This document shows positions 27,036 through 41,153 of a DNA stretch of 64,000 nucleotides, one piece after another. Each line of letters starts with the position of its first letter. Positions within the stretch are counted from its first letter, which is position 1. Below the pieces are notes generated by a model, which saw only the letters and a list, made by a program, of their open reading frames with translations, made no database searches and was not told where the DNA came from. The stretch comes from Chrysogorgia sp. JL179-B06 (Eukaryota; Cnidaria; Anthozoa; Scleralcyonacea; Chrysogorgiidae). The stretch is taken from the NCBI GenBank assembly GCA_035772405.1, contig JAYKKM010000032.1, positions 1,766,501-1,830,500 on the forward strand, written 5' to 3'. Both the position numbers and the translations under genes were made by a program.

Positions 27036-28210
27036 CTACGTAAAATATTCTTGCAGTGTTGGTGGGTTTAAGTTGAAATATGAACTTGTGGAAGAACCAT
27101 ACAGGCATACCAATGCATTTCTTAAAAGTGCACAAACAGTATACATTTTCCCTATTGGGCTCATGCCTATCTTTAAATCTTTTTTATAATCTAAAAACGC
27201 AAAATACCCCACTATATCACGAAAAGCCCATTCGACCGCTACTCTTACAGCACTCATTGAAGTGTTGAAATTTGATTGTTCAGGTGTAAGTTGAGCATGA
27301 CCATATGGACTTTGCAAATGGACTCGCAAAGGGTAAGCTGGATCTCCATAAATGCAAAGAGGATTGCCATTAGGTGATCGTCAGTAGATTTCAAGCTCAT
27401 CTAGCAGACCAGACATCCTTAGCATCCTTGCATCGTGTCGTTTTCCCTCTAAAATAAATTAAATACATATTCTTGTATATACATTACCAACTAAGGTTTA
27501 TACAGAAGAAATTGAAGAATGTAGACTTAATAAAGTGACTCACCAACAGGTCCAAACAGTTGCGCAATAAGCCCGTTTGCCGCTACAACAGACTGAAATT
27601 TTATTGCATGCACACGCTTATGGCCGTTGTACAATATCCGCTGGTTTTGACCAGGTCTGCATATTGGACGCACAGTCCCGTCAACGAAACCCCAGCAATT
27701 TTCTAGTGCAGCCCCACAAGCATGAACGGCATTCGCGTAATCTTGAAGACACTGCGGTTGTAACCATCGTTGATTCATCGTTTGAAGCAAATGACCATGA
27801 GTTGAGTACACAAACTCAGCAACTGTGCTCGAAATTTCGGACAGTTCAGGTACAGATCGTCCAAACCTTGAAATCATGTCGGAATAACGACATGGGTACG
27901 CGAATCTTCTTAGCAAAATGCACAGTCCCTCCATTCCTGTTGCAATTGTTCCATTATCACAGATAAATTTTTCTGGTATACTCATTGCTTCAGCAAGAAT
28001 TGGCAAGTGCTCTAAACTAAATCTAAACTCTGCTCTACCTTCGTCGTTAGTGATGTTTTCGAGATTCAATCTTTCATAGTTTTTGTATGGAAATAGAGGA
28101 TTTCTTTTCCCAACAGCATCATACAGCATACAAAACTCTAACTCGTCAATTAAATCAAGTTCATACATGAACGGCGGCGTTTTACGAATTCTCCTGACCT
28201 TACTCGCCAT
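27036..28210 (-). pseudogene. PIF/Harbinger DDE transposase, two exons, one nonsense codon
   Basis: Exon 1 runs from the ATG at 28210 to 27544 and exon 2 from 27448 to 27036. The 95-bp intron has GTGAGT at 27543 and a TTTTAG acceptor ending at 27449, keeping the frame. Exon 1 shows the first catalytic motif CWGFVDGTVRPICRP and YNGHKRVHAIKFQSVVA. Exon 2 shows RHDARMLR, GDPAYPL with the second Asp, and VEWAFRDIV with the Glu. A TGA at 27381-27383 interrupts exon 2 between the two exon-2 catalytic motifs. The protein would cut and paste the element with 3-bp duplications, but this copy should be inactive unless the TGA is an error. Confidence 0.85.
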
Positions 28211-28371
28211 GTTTTAACATCGTCAACTCGTGTTGTTGTCTATGTGTAGCATCTGAAGTTCTTTGTGAAAACATCAACTACAACGACAAGTTCAACTGGT
28301 GCCAGGCATCGCACGGCCAAATTCGTACTCGTACTCGTAGTCGTTGTTGAATCTGAAGTTCTCTAATACTG

Positions 28372-28525
28372 TAGCCTCTGCGTATGAACTATGAAGTTGA
28401 TCTCGAGCCACGAAAAGACAATAATAGATCATTACAGTAGATCTGTCATCTTGTCACATTATTTTGCATGCATTAAGTGAACTCAGATAGCTCATGTAAT
28501 TAGTTATTTTATCGTCGTCTCGATG
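28372..28525 (+). repeat. Direct repeat flanking the Harbinger gene pair (right copy)
   Basis: Partner of 25195-25395, diverged by small indels. Confidence 0.55.
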
Positions 28526-28769
28526 CCGTTCTTTTAATAATGGAAACGCCAGAAGATTTTAACGATACAATTCGATTTCTGGCGAATTGAGAAAGCTTTC
28601 CCATTCTTATCTGTGTGAACACAAGATTCGAGTGATAGAGCAGGAGAGATTGAGAGAACAATCAACAATCAGATTCAGAACAGAACGACTCGGATAACCT
28701 TCGCAATGAAATCGTATCACCGAACGTGATGCGAGCTCTGCGTCCAGCGAGTACAGCTTTCAGCGAGAC

Positions 28770-28975
28770 GCAAGACGAACGCAAGACGGACGCTAGACGG
28801 ACGCTAGACGGACGCAAGACGGACGCAAGACGGACGCAAGACGAACGCAAGACGGACGCAAGACGGACGCAAGACGAACGCAAGACGGACGCAAGACGGA
28901 CGCAAGACGGACGCTAGACGGACGCTAGACGGACGCTAGACGGACGCTAGACGAACGCAAGACGAACGCAAAACA
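28770..28975 (+). repeat. Subterminal minisatellite of an 11-bp unit (right, inverted)
   Basis: Tandem GACGGACGCAA, GACGAACGCAA and GACGGACGCTA units, the reverse complement of the array at 23820-24036. Confidence 0.85.
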
Positions 28976-29280
28976 GACGCGATTTTTGATAGGTTATTTC
29001 TTAGCAGTACTGTAACTCTTCGAGACGTTTCAGTTTTCAGACATTGAAGCTTGTTGTCTGCCTGTGTTAGTTAGCATGGTTTGAAGAGCGATGCGCGCAT
29101 TATTTTATGTATATTTGCCGCTGAGTTATATAGGTTTCGGACAACTTTTGGACAATCCTAAGAAAGCTGAAAGCCAGACGAAACCAGCGGGATAATCACG
29201 AAATGTTTTGAGTACTCATGCGCTGTAATTAAGCGCTGACAAAACGTGCAGGCTCAAATGTCGCGAATTTCTGGCCATGT

Positions 29281-29550
29281 GATGAGTAATATATTGCCAG
29301 AGCTATAGTCTCTTGATCTAGATGATGAGTAATGTGGCCAGAGCGAGTCTCTTGATCTAGATGATGAGTAATGTGGTCAGAGCTATAGTCTCTTGATCTA
29401 TAGATGATGAGTAATGTGGCCAGAGCGAGTCTCTTGATCTAGATGATGAGTAATATATGGTCAGAGCGAATATATGGCAAGAGCGAGTCTCTTGATGTAG
29501 ATTGAGTAACATGGACATGCAGAGCGAGTCCCTTGATCTAGATATGAGTA
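29281..29550 (+). repeat. Minisatellite, about 40-bp unit (right part)
   Basis: Continuation of the array at 23065-23271, six to seven units, decaying after about 29480. Confidence 0.88.
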
Positions 29551-31010
29551 AAAGAAGAGTAGAACTGACTGATGATGACAGAAACGTGATGGATATGATT
29601 TAAAGCGTGGCGGTGGCTTGATACATTATGATATGCGCGCAAACAGCTGGATATATACATATGGCATACAGTATTGAGAAACCGAAAGTAAGGATTGGAA
29701 ATTAACTTCTAGCTTTCATGAATCATGTCAGCTGCAAAAGTTGCTTTTTAATCTATTAGTTTAGCGGAATCTTAACAAAGTACTAATCGGATTATATCCT
29801 CCAAGAACATTCCCTCACAATGCGCAATATCCAGTTGAAAGCATCTCATCAGTCACTCAGTGCTTTACAACTACAGGTCGATCATTGATATTATAATATT
29901 CGCAATCAAGGCGAGACTCTGCTAACATCTTATTATTTTGAATACACTTCGTAGCTCCCAAACGAAGTCGGTGACCTATCCTTTTTCCCATAGATTGATT
30001 CAACAGGACGGTCTGCAGTAATTCTAAAAATTAAAAACAAAAAGTTAGTGTTGAATAGTTTTCAAAGCGAAAAGTTTGTCAAACTATTTCCATACTATAT
30101 TACCCTTGAAAATAGCAAAATGTAAGAATTTCTATTACTAGAAATAGAATACATGGTTAAAATTTGAGGTTATGTTACCTAGGAAACTGCAGAGAAAAAG
30201 CAAGTAAAGTACTTTTTAGGCCTCGTAAAACGCGTAAACATTTACTTGCATAAGTAAAATCAACTGACCACTCGTGCATGAGATGATCGTGGGAGCAAAG
30301 TGCGAATGCAAACGACCCACACATAGTTCACAGGAACTTAGATAATCGAGATACTGCAAGATTGAAGCCAGAATCGTACGTGGTTTTCACATTTTTCTTT
30401 GGCATGGCAAGGTTAGCATTGAGGATATCAAATACTCCGTATTACCAAAATTTTGCGAGGATGTTCTCGAGGGCGTTTGTACGATATACTGTACCTTCTT
30501 CAGCCAGCTTTTGTTTCATATATTCTCCGAAACCATGCTTCTCTCATCCTGACAACACATTCGTAGATATGTTTAAAAAGCTTTGTAGTATGTCCTTGAC
30601 AAAGTATACTGAAACGCTTCATCGGCTGTTAGTACATCTCAGAAGATCTAATCTAATCTAATTGGTTGTTCTAACCACAGCTAATCAGGAACCTTATATG
30701 AAGCCAATCCTAACCCGCCGCCTTAACTCTTTCCAGTTCAGCTGAAAAACATCCAAAATTGAACCACCTATTTCTTCTATTGCATGATATCTCTGGAAAT
30801 AACCATAACTGCTACGAAAGCTATACATTTTCAGAAAACCCAATAAACCTGCTTTTACCAATGCTTATAGCCTTTTAAATTTCCCGAACAAGACACATTA
30901 TGTTAATATAGGTTGAAACTCTTTCATTTCTCTAGAAAAGCCTATCTTGCACGCCCGCGTAGCATCATGAAAATTCAAAATGTTACTAATCGCAGAGTTT
31001 TTGATGAAAT
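29551..31010. other. Host sequence with no recognised gene
   Basis: AT-rich. No exon of the downstream receptor gene, RNA gene or repeat family could be identified. Upstream exons of that gene (signal peptide) could lie here unseen. Confidence 0.35.
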
Positions 31011-31011
31011 A

Positions 31012-31110
31012 AAATCAAACTTGGCGTGTGAGTGGATCTCATGTGCCTGCCGCTTGTCGATTTTCAATTTTTAATTTTGCGTAACCGTGTGCCGTGTTTT
31101 TCTATTCACG
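31012..31110 (+). repeat. Dispersed repeat, copy 1
   Basis: AACTTGGCGTGTGAGTGGAT and the following 80 bp, including CCGTGTGCCGTGTTTT, recur in reverse orientation at about 61340-61432 with modest divergence. The family is not known. Confidence 0.7.
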
Positions 31111-31576
31111 ACTTCATCAGTCTTGACACTGGCCCAACCCTAATTCCCTGCCTTCAACTTCACTGTAACCGTATCCCCCCACCTGTGTTTTTCTTTAAAC
31201 TCGATTTCTCTAGTTTTCTGATTTTAAAATTCTCACCTTCGTAACTTCTAAATTTTGTACTATTATTTAGAGAAAGCCTTATATTTACAACTCGTGCTCA
31301 ACTCCAAACTTAATATATGTTAATTTATGTTCTGTACAACTTTATTCTAATCACTATTTCCTTAATATATGTAGATAATTCACTCACTTATGTAATATAA
31401 TATAATAAGTTAGTGATTCTCAAATTTGAATATTTCAAATTTTAAATATTCACTGATTGGCCGAACTCATTTATCGTTTATCTAATTGTCCGTTTATGTA
31501 ATTTTACATGTATTTCTTATTTGTATGTATTTATATGTAAGGAAACGGGAAACCGTTTTCCAGCAAAGTCATGTTC

Positions 31577-32333
31577 AACTTAAAGTACTTATGAAATGAA
31601 AATTAAGTTTGTCTTGTTTAAATGAACTTCTAAAATGATGAAGAATGGTAATTTAGAGCTCTTTCATATTTCTCGTCGTTCTTGAGATATTTACCTATGA
31701 CGTAAGATGTTTATACATTTTTAGAAAGTCAAGAAATTAGAAATAGTAAATTAATTTGGGATCGCTATTTCGATGTAATGATTGTCAGGTGTCACGAAGT
31801 GTCGTGATGTGCAAAGTCTCAAGTGATTTTCTTGAATAATCTCAAAGATATACTTGATTTTCTAAAAATGGGCCGTTTGTGAGACCTCGGTACATCATAT
31901 ATAGGTTATTCATTTGCACATCACAAAAGTCTCAAGAACAACAAATAATTTCCCAACGCAACCAGGTGATAAATCAGACATATAGTTGGACGCCAATCTG
32001 GCTTTAAAAAGTTTTTTGAACGTAACTTTAAAAGTTACTGTCCATAACCCAACGTTTTGACACTCCAATCTAGTGTCTTCATGATCAGCAGTGATCGTTG
32101 TAAAGATACCCTCATAGAACCGATGATGACGTTATCTATTAACAAGATGCAAATAAGCTTCTGGTAATAAACCACCGTCATCGCGATTCAATGGAGTGTG
32201 GGCGCGAATTTTCCTTTTTTGAAAAGAAATCTCAAGAACGACGCGAGATATGAAAGAACTCTAAATTACCATTCCTAATCATGTTATTTAAATAAGACAA
32301 GCTTAATTTTCATTTCATAGGCACAATTTAAAT
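31577..32333. mobile_element. Non-autonomous element with about 110-bp inverted ends
   Basis: The left arm (about 31583-31690: ATGAAATGAAAATTAAGTTT, AATGGTAATTTAGAG, CGTCGTTCTTGAGAT) is mirrored by the right arm (about 32220-32328). The interior contains a degenerate hammerhead-like block near 32056-32095 related to 52466-52505. Arms of the same family occur at 45600-45990 and about 52670-52765. There is no coding capacity. Confidence 0.7.
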
Positions 32334-32451
32334 GTCGTGCCTTTGGAGCTATTTGCTAGGTTATTTTCAAATTACGGTTTCCATCTGGATACCTCGGTTG
32401 CCACTGTCGTAGACTCGTAGTAACTTGGATGTATAATTTTTTTCTATATAG

Positions 32452-32743
32452 GGTAGTCACTTTGATAGTTCACTATCAGGAATTAAAATTACGCTTCATA
32501 GTCAAAAGGTAACAATCGGCGATTATGTCGAATTTGTGTGCCAGGTAAAGTCTATGATTTATATGAATCTGACGTGGAGTAAAGAAGGAAGGAGAATTAT
32601 CAATACCAAAAGGATTGGAATAAAATATGAAAAACTGATAATTCAAAATGTCAATCCAAGTGATGCTGGTTTATATACATGTAATGTAAAAACTCGTCAT
32701 GGCTCTCAAAATAGAACTGCAGCTCTAACAGTTATTGAAAGAG
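32452..32743 (+). CDS. Exon: Ig I-set domain
   Basis: Acceptor CTATATAG before 32452 and donor GAG|GTAACT after 32743. Ig landmarks are the first Cys in VEFVCQV, the Trp in NLTWSKEG and the second Cys in DAGLYTCNV, ending TAALTVIE. It is extracellular. Confidence 0.8.
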
Positions 32744-35700
32744 GTAACTAATTTTCAGTTCTTACAATAACAAAGGCGGGGGTTAGAGTTACAATTAAGT
32801 TGAAGGCGGCAAAAAAAGTTGAAATTCTTCAAAATCCGGCGAGAAACGCTTGGGGGGATGGGGGTGGTTGGATGGGTGTTAAGTCCACATACACATACTT
32901 CTCCAGCTCTGGCGACGAAAATGGAAGGCGGGGGATTAACGAGTATGTATTTTGCAATGGTTCGTGCAACTTGTTTCGCAATTCCTTTGCAAGACAAGCC
33001 TGCTCGAAACATCGCACAGTACTGTACCGATAAATCGTTATCGCTTAAGGCGATGTTAGTATTTCAGTACTAAGATTTGTTTGTCTTATAAAACTGAAAC
33101 TGTTCAGAACAAAAACTTTCTAAGTACAAACAATAATTCTAAAAGAAAATTCTAACTTTCTTGGATGTCAGTCTCACAATTACTTCATGAATTTTGCAGT
33201 AATCCAGGATTAATCTAATCGACGTTTGAATTGCAATCACGTCCTGGCAATTCTCTGTTATCAAACCAAACATCTGCACGACATTTTGTTAAATTTGCAC
33301 ATAAGTATAATTGCTGATATTGTTATGTAATTGTAATCTTGTTTTATTTTTTGTTGTTCTTCCATTCTAGGAATCCGAGAAGATAATGACTGTGGGTCTC
33401 CACAAGAAAAACTTTGTACGTTTTCAGAAAATATCACCATGCACTGAGCATCATTTGAGTATAATAAATTATATAAACAATAAAATTATGTGCCTCTAGT
33501 AGAATCAGCGAAACTCTTATTTTATATAAATTTCATTTCTATTCTCAATTCTATTTAATTTTAATTTAATTTAATTTATTAGCTTTGCCAAAAAAGCAAA
33601 AAAAGAAACAACAAAAAATACAGTTTGAATAATAAACAAGTAATACAAAAATATAGCAGTTAACCGCAACAGCAAGCAGAGCTAATTACATCGGACGCAA
33701 TAGATTGTATAATGACTAGTATAATAGTTAATAATCTAAATCACTAGTATAATAGTTAATAATCTAAAAACAACATTAAGAGCACATATAATAAGGCTAC
33801 GAGACGAATTGCATTTCATATGTCACAAGTGTTATTCAAACATGTCACATGTTAATTTAAAGAAAAAAAACATCTATTTACTCATGCCAGTAAGTAAGAG
33901 GGAGTAGGGACAATGACTGCAACGTAGAGACATATTGTAACCAACCGACGACACAAACGATAAATGAAGTATGAACTTAGTAGCACGCTTATAGATCCTT
34001 TCCAGTTTAGAACCCAGATCTGTGTAGTATATCCTAAATATGATTTTACGATTGATAGATAGATCGATCTTCCTACAGAAGAACTTTTTATATACCCGTG
34101 AATTCCTTCTAATATATCCTATTAGCGGGCATATTGCCCCAAAACTAGTTGATTCCAAGTCAGATCCTGAAGAGACCCAAATACCGAGATCAATAAAAAC
34201 AGTACGTGCTGGACCCAAAAGTAACCCCTGAGGCACGCCTGAGGTGACTGGCAGTGTATCAGAGCTTGCATCTAAAACAGTAACACGGTGACGTCGATTC
34301 GTTAAATAGGACTTAACGGAAACATTGATGTAAACGACCTCCGAATCCAAGCTTGTGCAATTTTAGGATGAGCAGTTTATGGTTTACCTTGTCGATGCTT
34401 TAGACATATCTAGATTTATTACATCTATTTGACCTCCACCATCGAGGTTGGTTACACATGACCTTCCAGCAATAAAGCCGTGCTGACAACAGCTCACCCA
34501 AACAGAAAGATGGTCCTTAAAGGGACACTCCACCCCAAAAACAAGTGTTGCTTAAATGAAAGTTCGTTGTCGCCTTACATGAGAATGGGTTTAGTTTTCT
34601 TAAAAATAAAACGATTTTTAGAGAAATGTGGCTATGTTTATCGTATTTTTGTAAATGAAGGTCGCCATTTTTGTTCTGATTGCGGGCAAATGCGGTCGTT
34701 CCATTAATTTTTGACGTCATTGAGTGATAGAAACACTACACAAAGAAACCGTTCACAGTAGCATGACAATAACGTGGTCGTAGTCTATTGTGCAGGATTT
34801 CTATTCTGAAGAATATCTTTCAAAGTGCTTCTATTACTCAATTATGACGTCAAATGGCAAAAAAACCACTTTTTCAAGTATCATTTCTATAGTGAGGCGA
34901 AGTCACCACGCTACGCAGTGACTGTCTTCTCTGAGTTACTGGCCAGTCAGCCAATCAGAACTCGTTTAAGCTCAGAAATTATACTAAGAGGTGATAGTTG
35001 ACGAGGGTCTCATTTAACTTGCAGTTACTCGATATATCTATCGAATAATATAATAATTTGCAGAATTTATATTCGACTACAAGTAAGTTGCCTCTTGTAG
35101 CACACTGGCTGTAATCTCACTGGACAATTTGCTATTACGCTTTGTGTTTAAAGAGCTTCTTAAGCGAATTACTGTTCGAGTAATTAACAGAGCGATGAAA
35201 TGCAGGTTGAAAAAATTTGATGTTATAATACTGCTCATGCATGAGCTCACTCACCGTTTCCCTCATATCTTATTTTTTCTTTCGTTTCGATGTCTGATAA
35301 CTAGGTTTTATATACCTTTTTTCCTATTTTATATTTCCTATTTTATTTTATTTAAAAATCAATGGAATTCAATAGTATTTAGATTATTTGTCAGTGTTTT
35401 GATGACCCCAAGAAGGACACATTGTCCGATCTTACTTAAGTATTTTTCGACACATTGAAGTTCTCCTATTTCTCCTTTTCATATTATACCCCCTCCCTCT
35501 CGTGCCCAGACTGCAAAGAATTAGGATGCGTTCAAATTTTAAAAATTTTGTGTTCAAAATTCAAATTTAAAGTTAATTCGAGGGGTTGTTGCGTTAACGC
35601 ATTTCTAGCTAAAATTTCTTACATGCATAAGAAATGATGATTTTCGGCTCCGAACAATCCACGTTATCCCTTTTGTTTGGATGGTTCTTCGCGGGATTCG

Positions 35701-38700
35701 TCATACTGAAAACGTAGTGGCCTTGTTATACGTAATTAATAGTTTTAATTAATAGGTTTTTTTTGTTCATAGTGGTAATATATATGTAGTAGGCTTTATC
35801 TTATAGTGAAACTGTAATTAGTTTTATAAGTAAAATTAAGAATATATTGTTGTAAGAGCATTGAGACTATTGTATAATGCTCCTAATACGTCTTTATTAT
35901 TATTTTTATTATTATTATAAGTATTGTTAGAATTAATTGAAACGTTCAAAATCGTATCTATACAATGTGAATTTAAAATGAAGTTAAATTGAAATTGTAC
36001 TAAATTGAAATTACCTTTTGATTTGTTTTTGTTTTCATTTCTATATTTTGTAGTTACTCATTGTCTTCATCCTATTTCATTTCCAAACTGTAAGTCATTT
36101 GCTGTCAGTGCTGCAGATATCGATACAAAACTGGAACTAGAAACAAATAGATTAATTCGTACAAGATTGAGCTTGAAAGTTGAATGGAAGGTTCCGAAAG
36201 CAGGTAGGAGAATATATTTATTAGTTTAGTTTATTATGTTTATCACTCTTTTAGTTGAACGGAATACCCTACATGTAACATTGAAATGGGACCTACGATT
36301 TAAGGTCGTTATCCGAGAATACCCGAAAGTCTTACCATTTGCTGGTATTAATGCAAAGGCGCAGAACTTTCTCCTCAATCATTATTACCTGAGTGGTGGT
36401 TCGATCCAGGATTTGAACCTGTCTCCCAGCTCATAGACATGTGATAATCACTAGACCACAACAGCTAGTACCAACACTGACATTTTCACTTTAAAACCGC
36501 TGTAGTGGACATACTGTATTCCTTTTGACCAGTTTCGACTTAAGCGTTAACCCCTAAAACAGTTTGACGTATTTTCATGTATAGCTCGCCTTTGTAGTCG
36601 ATATTTGTTGAAAAAACGTTTTGATAGTAATTACAACTTTTTAGTATATTAGTGGTTAAAATATATAGAAACATATACCTGTGCAGGACACTGTTTTTCG
36701 CGCAACAACAAATTATCTTTCTTCGTTAGACAAAGCGTAACAGCTGGCCGTTATATTGATGATTGCATTATATATCACATTGATGTCGTGAATATGTGAG
36801 GTTAGAGCTTGGAGTAGACAGACGAGACTTGAACGATCGCCAACTGACTCAAATACTCAGAAAATGTTTCCCGAAACAGGACTCGAACCTGCAACCTTTT
36901 GATTTCTGACTGCATAACGATGATCCAGATAGATCGCTGTCCAGGACTTAGACACGTTTCTGAGGATGTGAGCTTCATAATCGTCAAAGTATCGTCCGAT
37001 TTTGCAGATTATTGATTAATACATTGATACTCGAAGATAGAGGAACCAATTCAATCAAGATTTCACAAAAACAATATTCAGATATATCGTATATTTAAAT
37101 TATATTAAATATTATTAGATCATCATTCTGAAAAAGTCGGCGTGGCTTGTTACTGAGATACTGCGATAAGTTGTTCAAATAAATTAAATAACGCTATGAG
37201 ATTTCACAATTTATTCACAAGTCATATAGCAGCGTAGCTAGTTAGAATTTATATAGCATATAGCAGCGTAGCTAGTTAGAATTTACTTGGCGTCATAAAG
37301 TTCCTATGAAAGAATATTTTCCATGAGTCTTTCGTTGTTAGGCATGTTTCACTTTTTTATTTTCTAAATAACATTGTTTTCACGAGAAATTTATAAATTA
37401 CCAAATAATTAAAAATTGTCAACCCTATATTCTTCTATAATTTCCAGTCTTTTCCTTCACTTCCTTCGCATTGTTTCAGGTAATTCGGATATATGGGGAT
37501 GGCAAGTTATGATAGTTGATTTAAAGGTTGGTGTTGGTGCTCAAAAGTGTGTGCAAATTAACAAACAGGTAGGAAAAACTGCTCTAGCTTGTAGTAAGTA
37601 GGTTTCTATTCTTATACAACATAAAATTTTGGACAATATCTCATCAAAAGTAATTTAAAATAACATTAATTATAGGTAGATTATAAATATAATATATATG
37701 TTATACAATAAATTATATAGGCTAGAATTTAGAAAAACGGGAAGGGAAGATTAGAAACATACGTGGTAAAAAGATTTCAATCATATCATGCAACTGTGCG
37801 TTGAATGACATTTTACATCACCAAGGTCAGATCATAACTAACTTTATTATGTAGTTCACACCCATAATATATGCAGTGCTTTATTTAAGAAATAAAAAAT
37901 TTCTCCGTGTTTCCATGCAGTTATAGGAACAAGACTTTAAGTTTGGAAAAACTAGATTGTTTCTTTTATAAAATAACATTTGGACTTTTTTGGTTTACTT
38001 ATTAAAATAATGAAAATGAAAATTCTTCTTACGCAAAAATTACTCGCTGCTACCAACGGAGGGACTGAATTGTGAGAATGTGACAGAACTCTTTCACCAG
38101 CCAAATAAAGAAGTGTGGCTCTCTTCTGGGTATTTTTTGCGCCAGTTTATGATAAAATTAAAGATCGAGGGCATTAGTAATCGTTCTGCTTTTGTTTGAT
38201 TTTTTATGCTTGCCGTTACGTCCTTATTTTTCATCTTTTAAATTAATCCTCCTCGCCATTGTTGAATGTTATCTTCGTACCACCAAGTTCAGATCACATG
38301 CCTCATATATGGAGTGTTCTATATTAATATCTGTATATATATATACTACTTTTCAGTGATTATTGATAAACAATTTCGGCAGCATTCTAGTGACCAAAGC
38401 ATATCCTAACTAACTGCATAACATAACCCTAACTGCAGAATACTGTTAATGTAGTTTACTGAAATTTAAAGTATGTATAATATTTCGTTTTTACAGTATC
38501 TTCAGAAATCAAAGGATGGAGATCGTTCTGTGTTTTATACATTTCATAACATTCATTATGGCACTGTAATCAAGGTAACTGTTCAAAGTCTTCCAGCTAT
38601 GGATATGAAGTTAGTACAAAAAGTGATTAAAACAAAAGGTGAGTATATAACATGGATTATTAAAAACTACCACTAGCTGGAATATTACACTACATCCATA

Positions 38701-41122
38701 ATTTCGTTTGATACTTGCCGTTCGTTAGTGAACGAAAAAGGAAGGTTATCGTGCAACATAGTTAAGCACGGCGTTTTTAGCAAATTTGTATTGAGATATA
38801 TGCTCTACCGGTTTTCCACCAGAAGATTTATCGAACAATGCAACTGCCTATATAGACTCTTGACATAGTTTCAACAATAGCAGCTAAAACATTTTTTACT
38901 TATTATTTCGTTATTATTATTTGTCTTATTCCTTCTCTGCTTATTTCAAATAATTTATTGTGTTACATTCTCTGAGCTCTATTTACTGAGCAATCCTATT
39001 GAGGAACACAAAATATCTTCCATAGTTATGTGAATAAAGTATGTTAAGTTATGGGAAAGCTAGTTTTATTTAAACTTTAAATATAGAACTCTTGTGCCCA
39101 ATAAAAGTAAGGGCAACAAAACGCCAAAGCACTGATAATTAATTCTACCCACCCAAAATAGGACTAAAATGGGGAGGAGGCTGGAGAGCTTGATCTTTTT
39201 GACGGACTATTTTCTTGTTACGATCTCTTGCCTGTCCCTGGCTATTTCTACACAATGTGTAACTATCATGAGGAAGACCAAGAGACGGAGAAGATAGCTT
39301 CAAGTTGTAAAAAATGTTCTTTCTTTTTGTTTAGATTTCTGTCATTTCTTTCCAGACACTCTATGCTGTCGTAAGTAAATAGATAATAGCATACATGTAT
39401 AGGAAGTTTATTATTAGAAAAAGTATAAAACGATATTATTTATATTTGCTGTTAGATGTGGTGAAAAACATTTCTTTGAAGCAAAGAGATAAAAGCAGCG
39501 TTGTGGTAACTTGGCCTGGTCTTGGGGATGCAAACAATTCAAAAATACTCACGTCATACGACGTTTTTTATAAAAGTTATCCAAACTATTCATGCCACAG
39601 TGGTGCCTTCAGAACAAATATCCTGGTAAGGTTTTATCACGTGTTTATCTAACTTTTTTCATTCCTATGTGATGTTTATGGATGAGAAAAGGAATTATTA
39701 TGCATTCTCTACTCTATCTCAATCTTGATTGGCTGTTTGGCATACAGCTAATTCGTGATATCAGCTTCATGTGACGTCAATGTTCCAATATTATGGTTCA
39801 AAAAGTGTAGCTATAACATCATTATTCCAATATCTTGTTGCTAGATTGCTGTTATTTACAAAGTAAGGTGTCTTTACGTGACTTCTTTTGACCTTAATGT
39901 ACCACTATAACTTATTTACATATCTTTCGCCAATGCATTGCTTTAACACTTCTTATGCATAATAAAACAATTATTGGATTCGGTTTTCGCATGATATCGA
40001 GAATTATCAAGGTCTCGATTTGTGTTATCCGCCTCAGGTCCTCAGCCTTCGGATAATTCTCGATAATAATGCTTCACCTTAAATATATATACGAACAGAC
40101 CTTAGGCTAAGGTTAAATTAGGATTAATGATTTCTTCACAGAATGTTATGTGCCGCAAAAAACAAAAAAATCAGATTTTCCACTATATTTTATAACTTGC
40201 GTGTATTCAAATAATAAAAAGTGTTCTAAAAATCAGAACATTGTTAAACATATTGAAGCTGAATTAACTAAATGTCAAAAAAGCATAATTTAACAGCTCA
40301 AACCTAAAATAGAAGTTCAACTAAAAAATGTGAATGTATCCATCCATGTTTACTCATGACTGCATCATGGATAAAACTACAAAATTTCGGTTGTCAAATT
40401 ATCTTCAGTTAAAATAAACTGTGAGTTAGAAACGTCGCTTAAGGTGACTCCTTAAAGTTTCCTTGTTGCGAATGTCTTTGAACCAAATCCTTCTTTAAAG
40501 AGTATCAAGTATAATAACTGCAAATTATGGGTTTAGTAATAATCTTCAAATACTTCATTATATTTTCGAATAATTAGGTCTTCTTTTAATATGCGTATCA
40601 TACTCATAAGAACTTCTGTTACTCCTGAGCGTAAATGGTTACCCATCTTTTTATTGCATATTTGAATCGACCTTAAATCGTAGGCCCTCGGAACCCCTAT
40701 AATTGAGATTCTAGCTTGTTGGGGTATTCCATTCACCTAAAAGAGTGATAAATCTAATAAACTATATAAACTAACAATTGTTAAAAATGTTTGATGAAAA
40801 TCCGTAGTACAGGTTTATTACATGTGAAACATTTTGTTTGAAAAGTTCAAATGTTCCATGATTAAAACATGTGGTGAAAATTGAAGATAATTAACCAAGA
40901 AACGTCGCGAAAACGGCGTAGCAATTACTTTACATCTAGCCTGAAATTCAGACTCTTGGGTTCGGGTGCATTGCAGGTCTTTTTCATCTAAAAATCCAGA
41001 AAATTCGAAAAATATACTTAGTTAAACAAAATAAATTAATTGTCTAATTGAAAAATGAGGGCTGAAAACGTCGGGAGCAACCTTAAACTTAATTCCTTTT
41101 CTGGACTTTAACAGAATCATTC

Positions 41123-41153
<31 letters not shown>

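Larger units (their letters stand above)
23272..29280. mobile_element. PIF/Harbinger-type DNA transposon inserted in the minisatellite
   Basis: The left end CATGGCCAGAAATT and right end AATTTCTGGCCATG are inverted. The flanks rejoin the interrupted satellite unit, with GAT (23269-23271 and 29281-29283) as a likely 3-bp duplication. A second inner inverted pair contains ACAGTACTGCTAAGAAATAA (about 23792-23811 and 28993-29012). The element encodes a Harbinger transposase and a Myb/SANT-like protein, the two-gene set of this superfamily. Both are broken. Confidence 0.8.

Noticed and set aside
28662..28917. Repetitive frames rich in RRTQDERKTDA on both strands
   Set aside because: They are translations of the 11-bp minisatellite, whose unit has no stop in some frames.
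40533..40736. 67-codon minus-strand frame near a receptor intron
   Set aside because: It looks protein-like but matches no domain I know and has no splice or repeat context; left out of the features.
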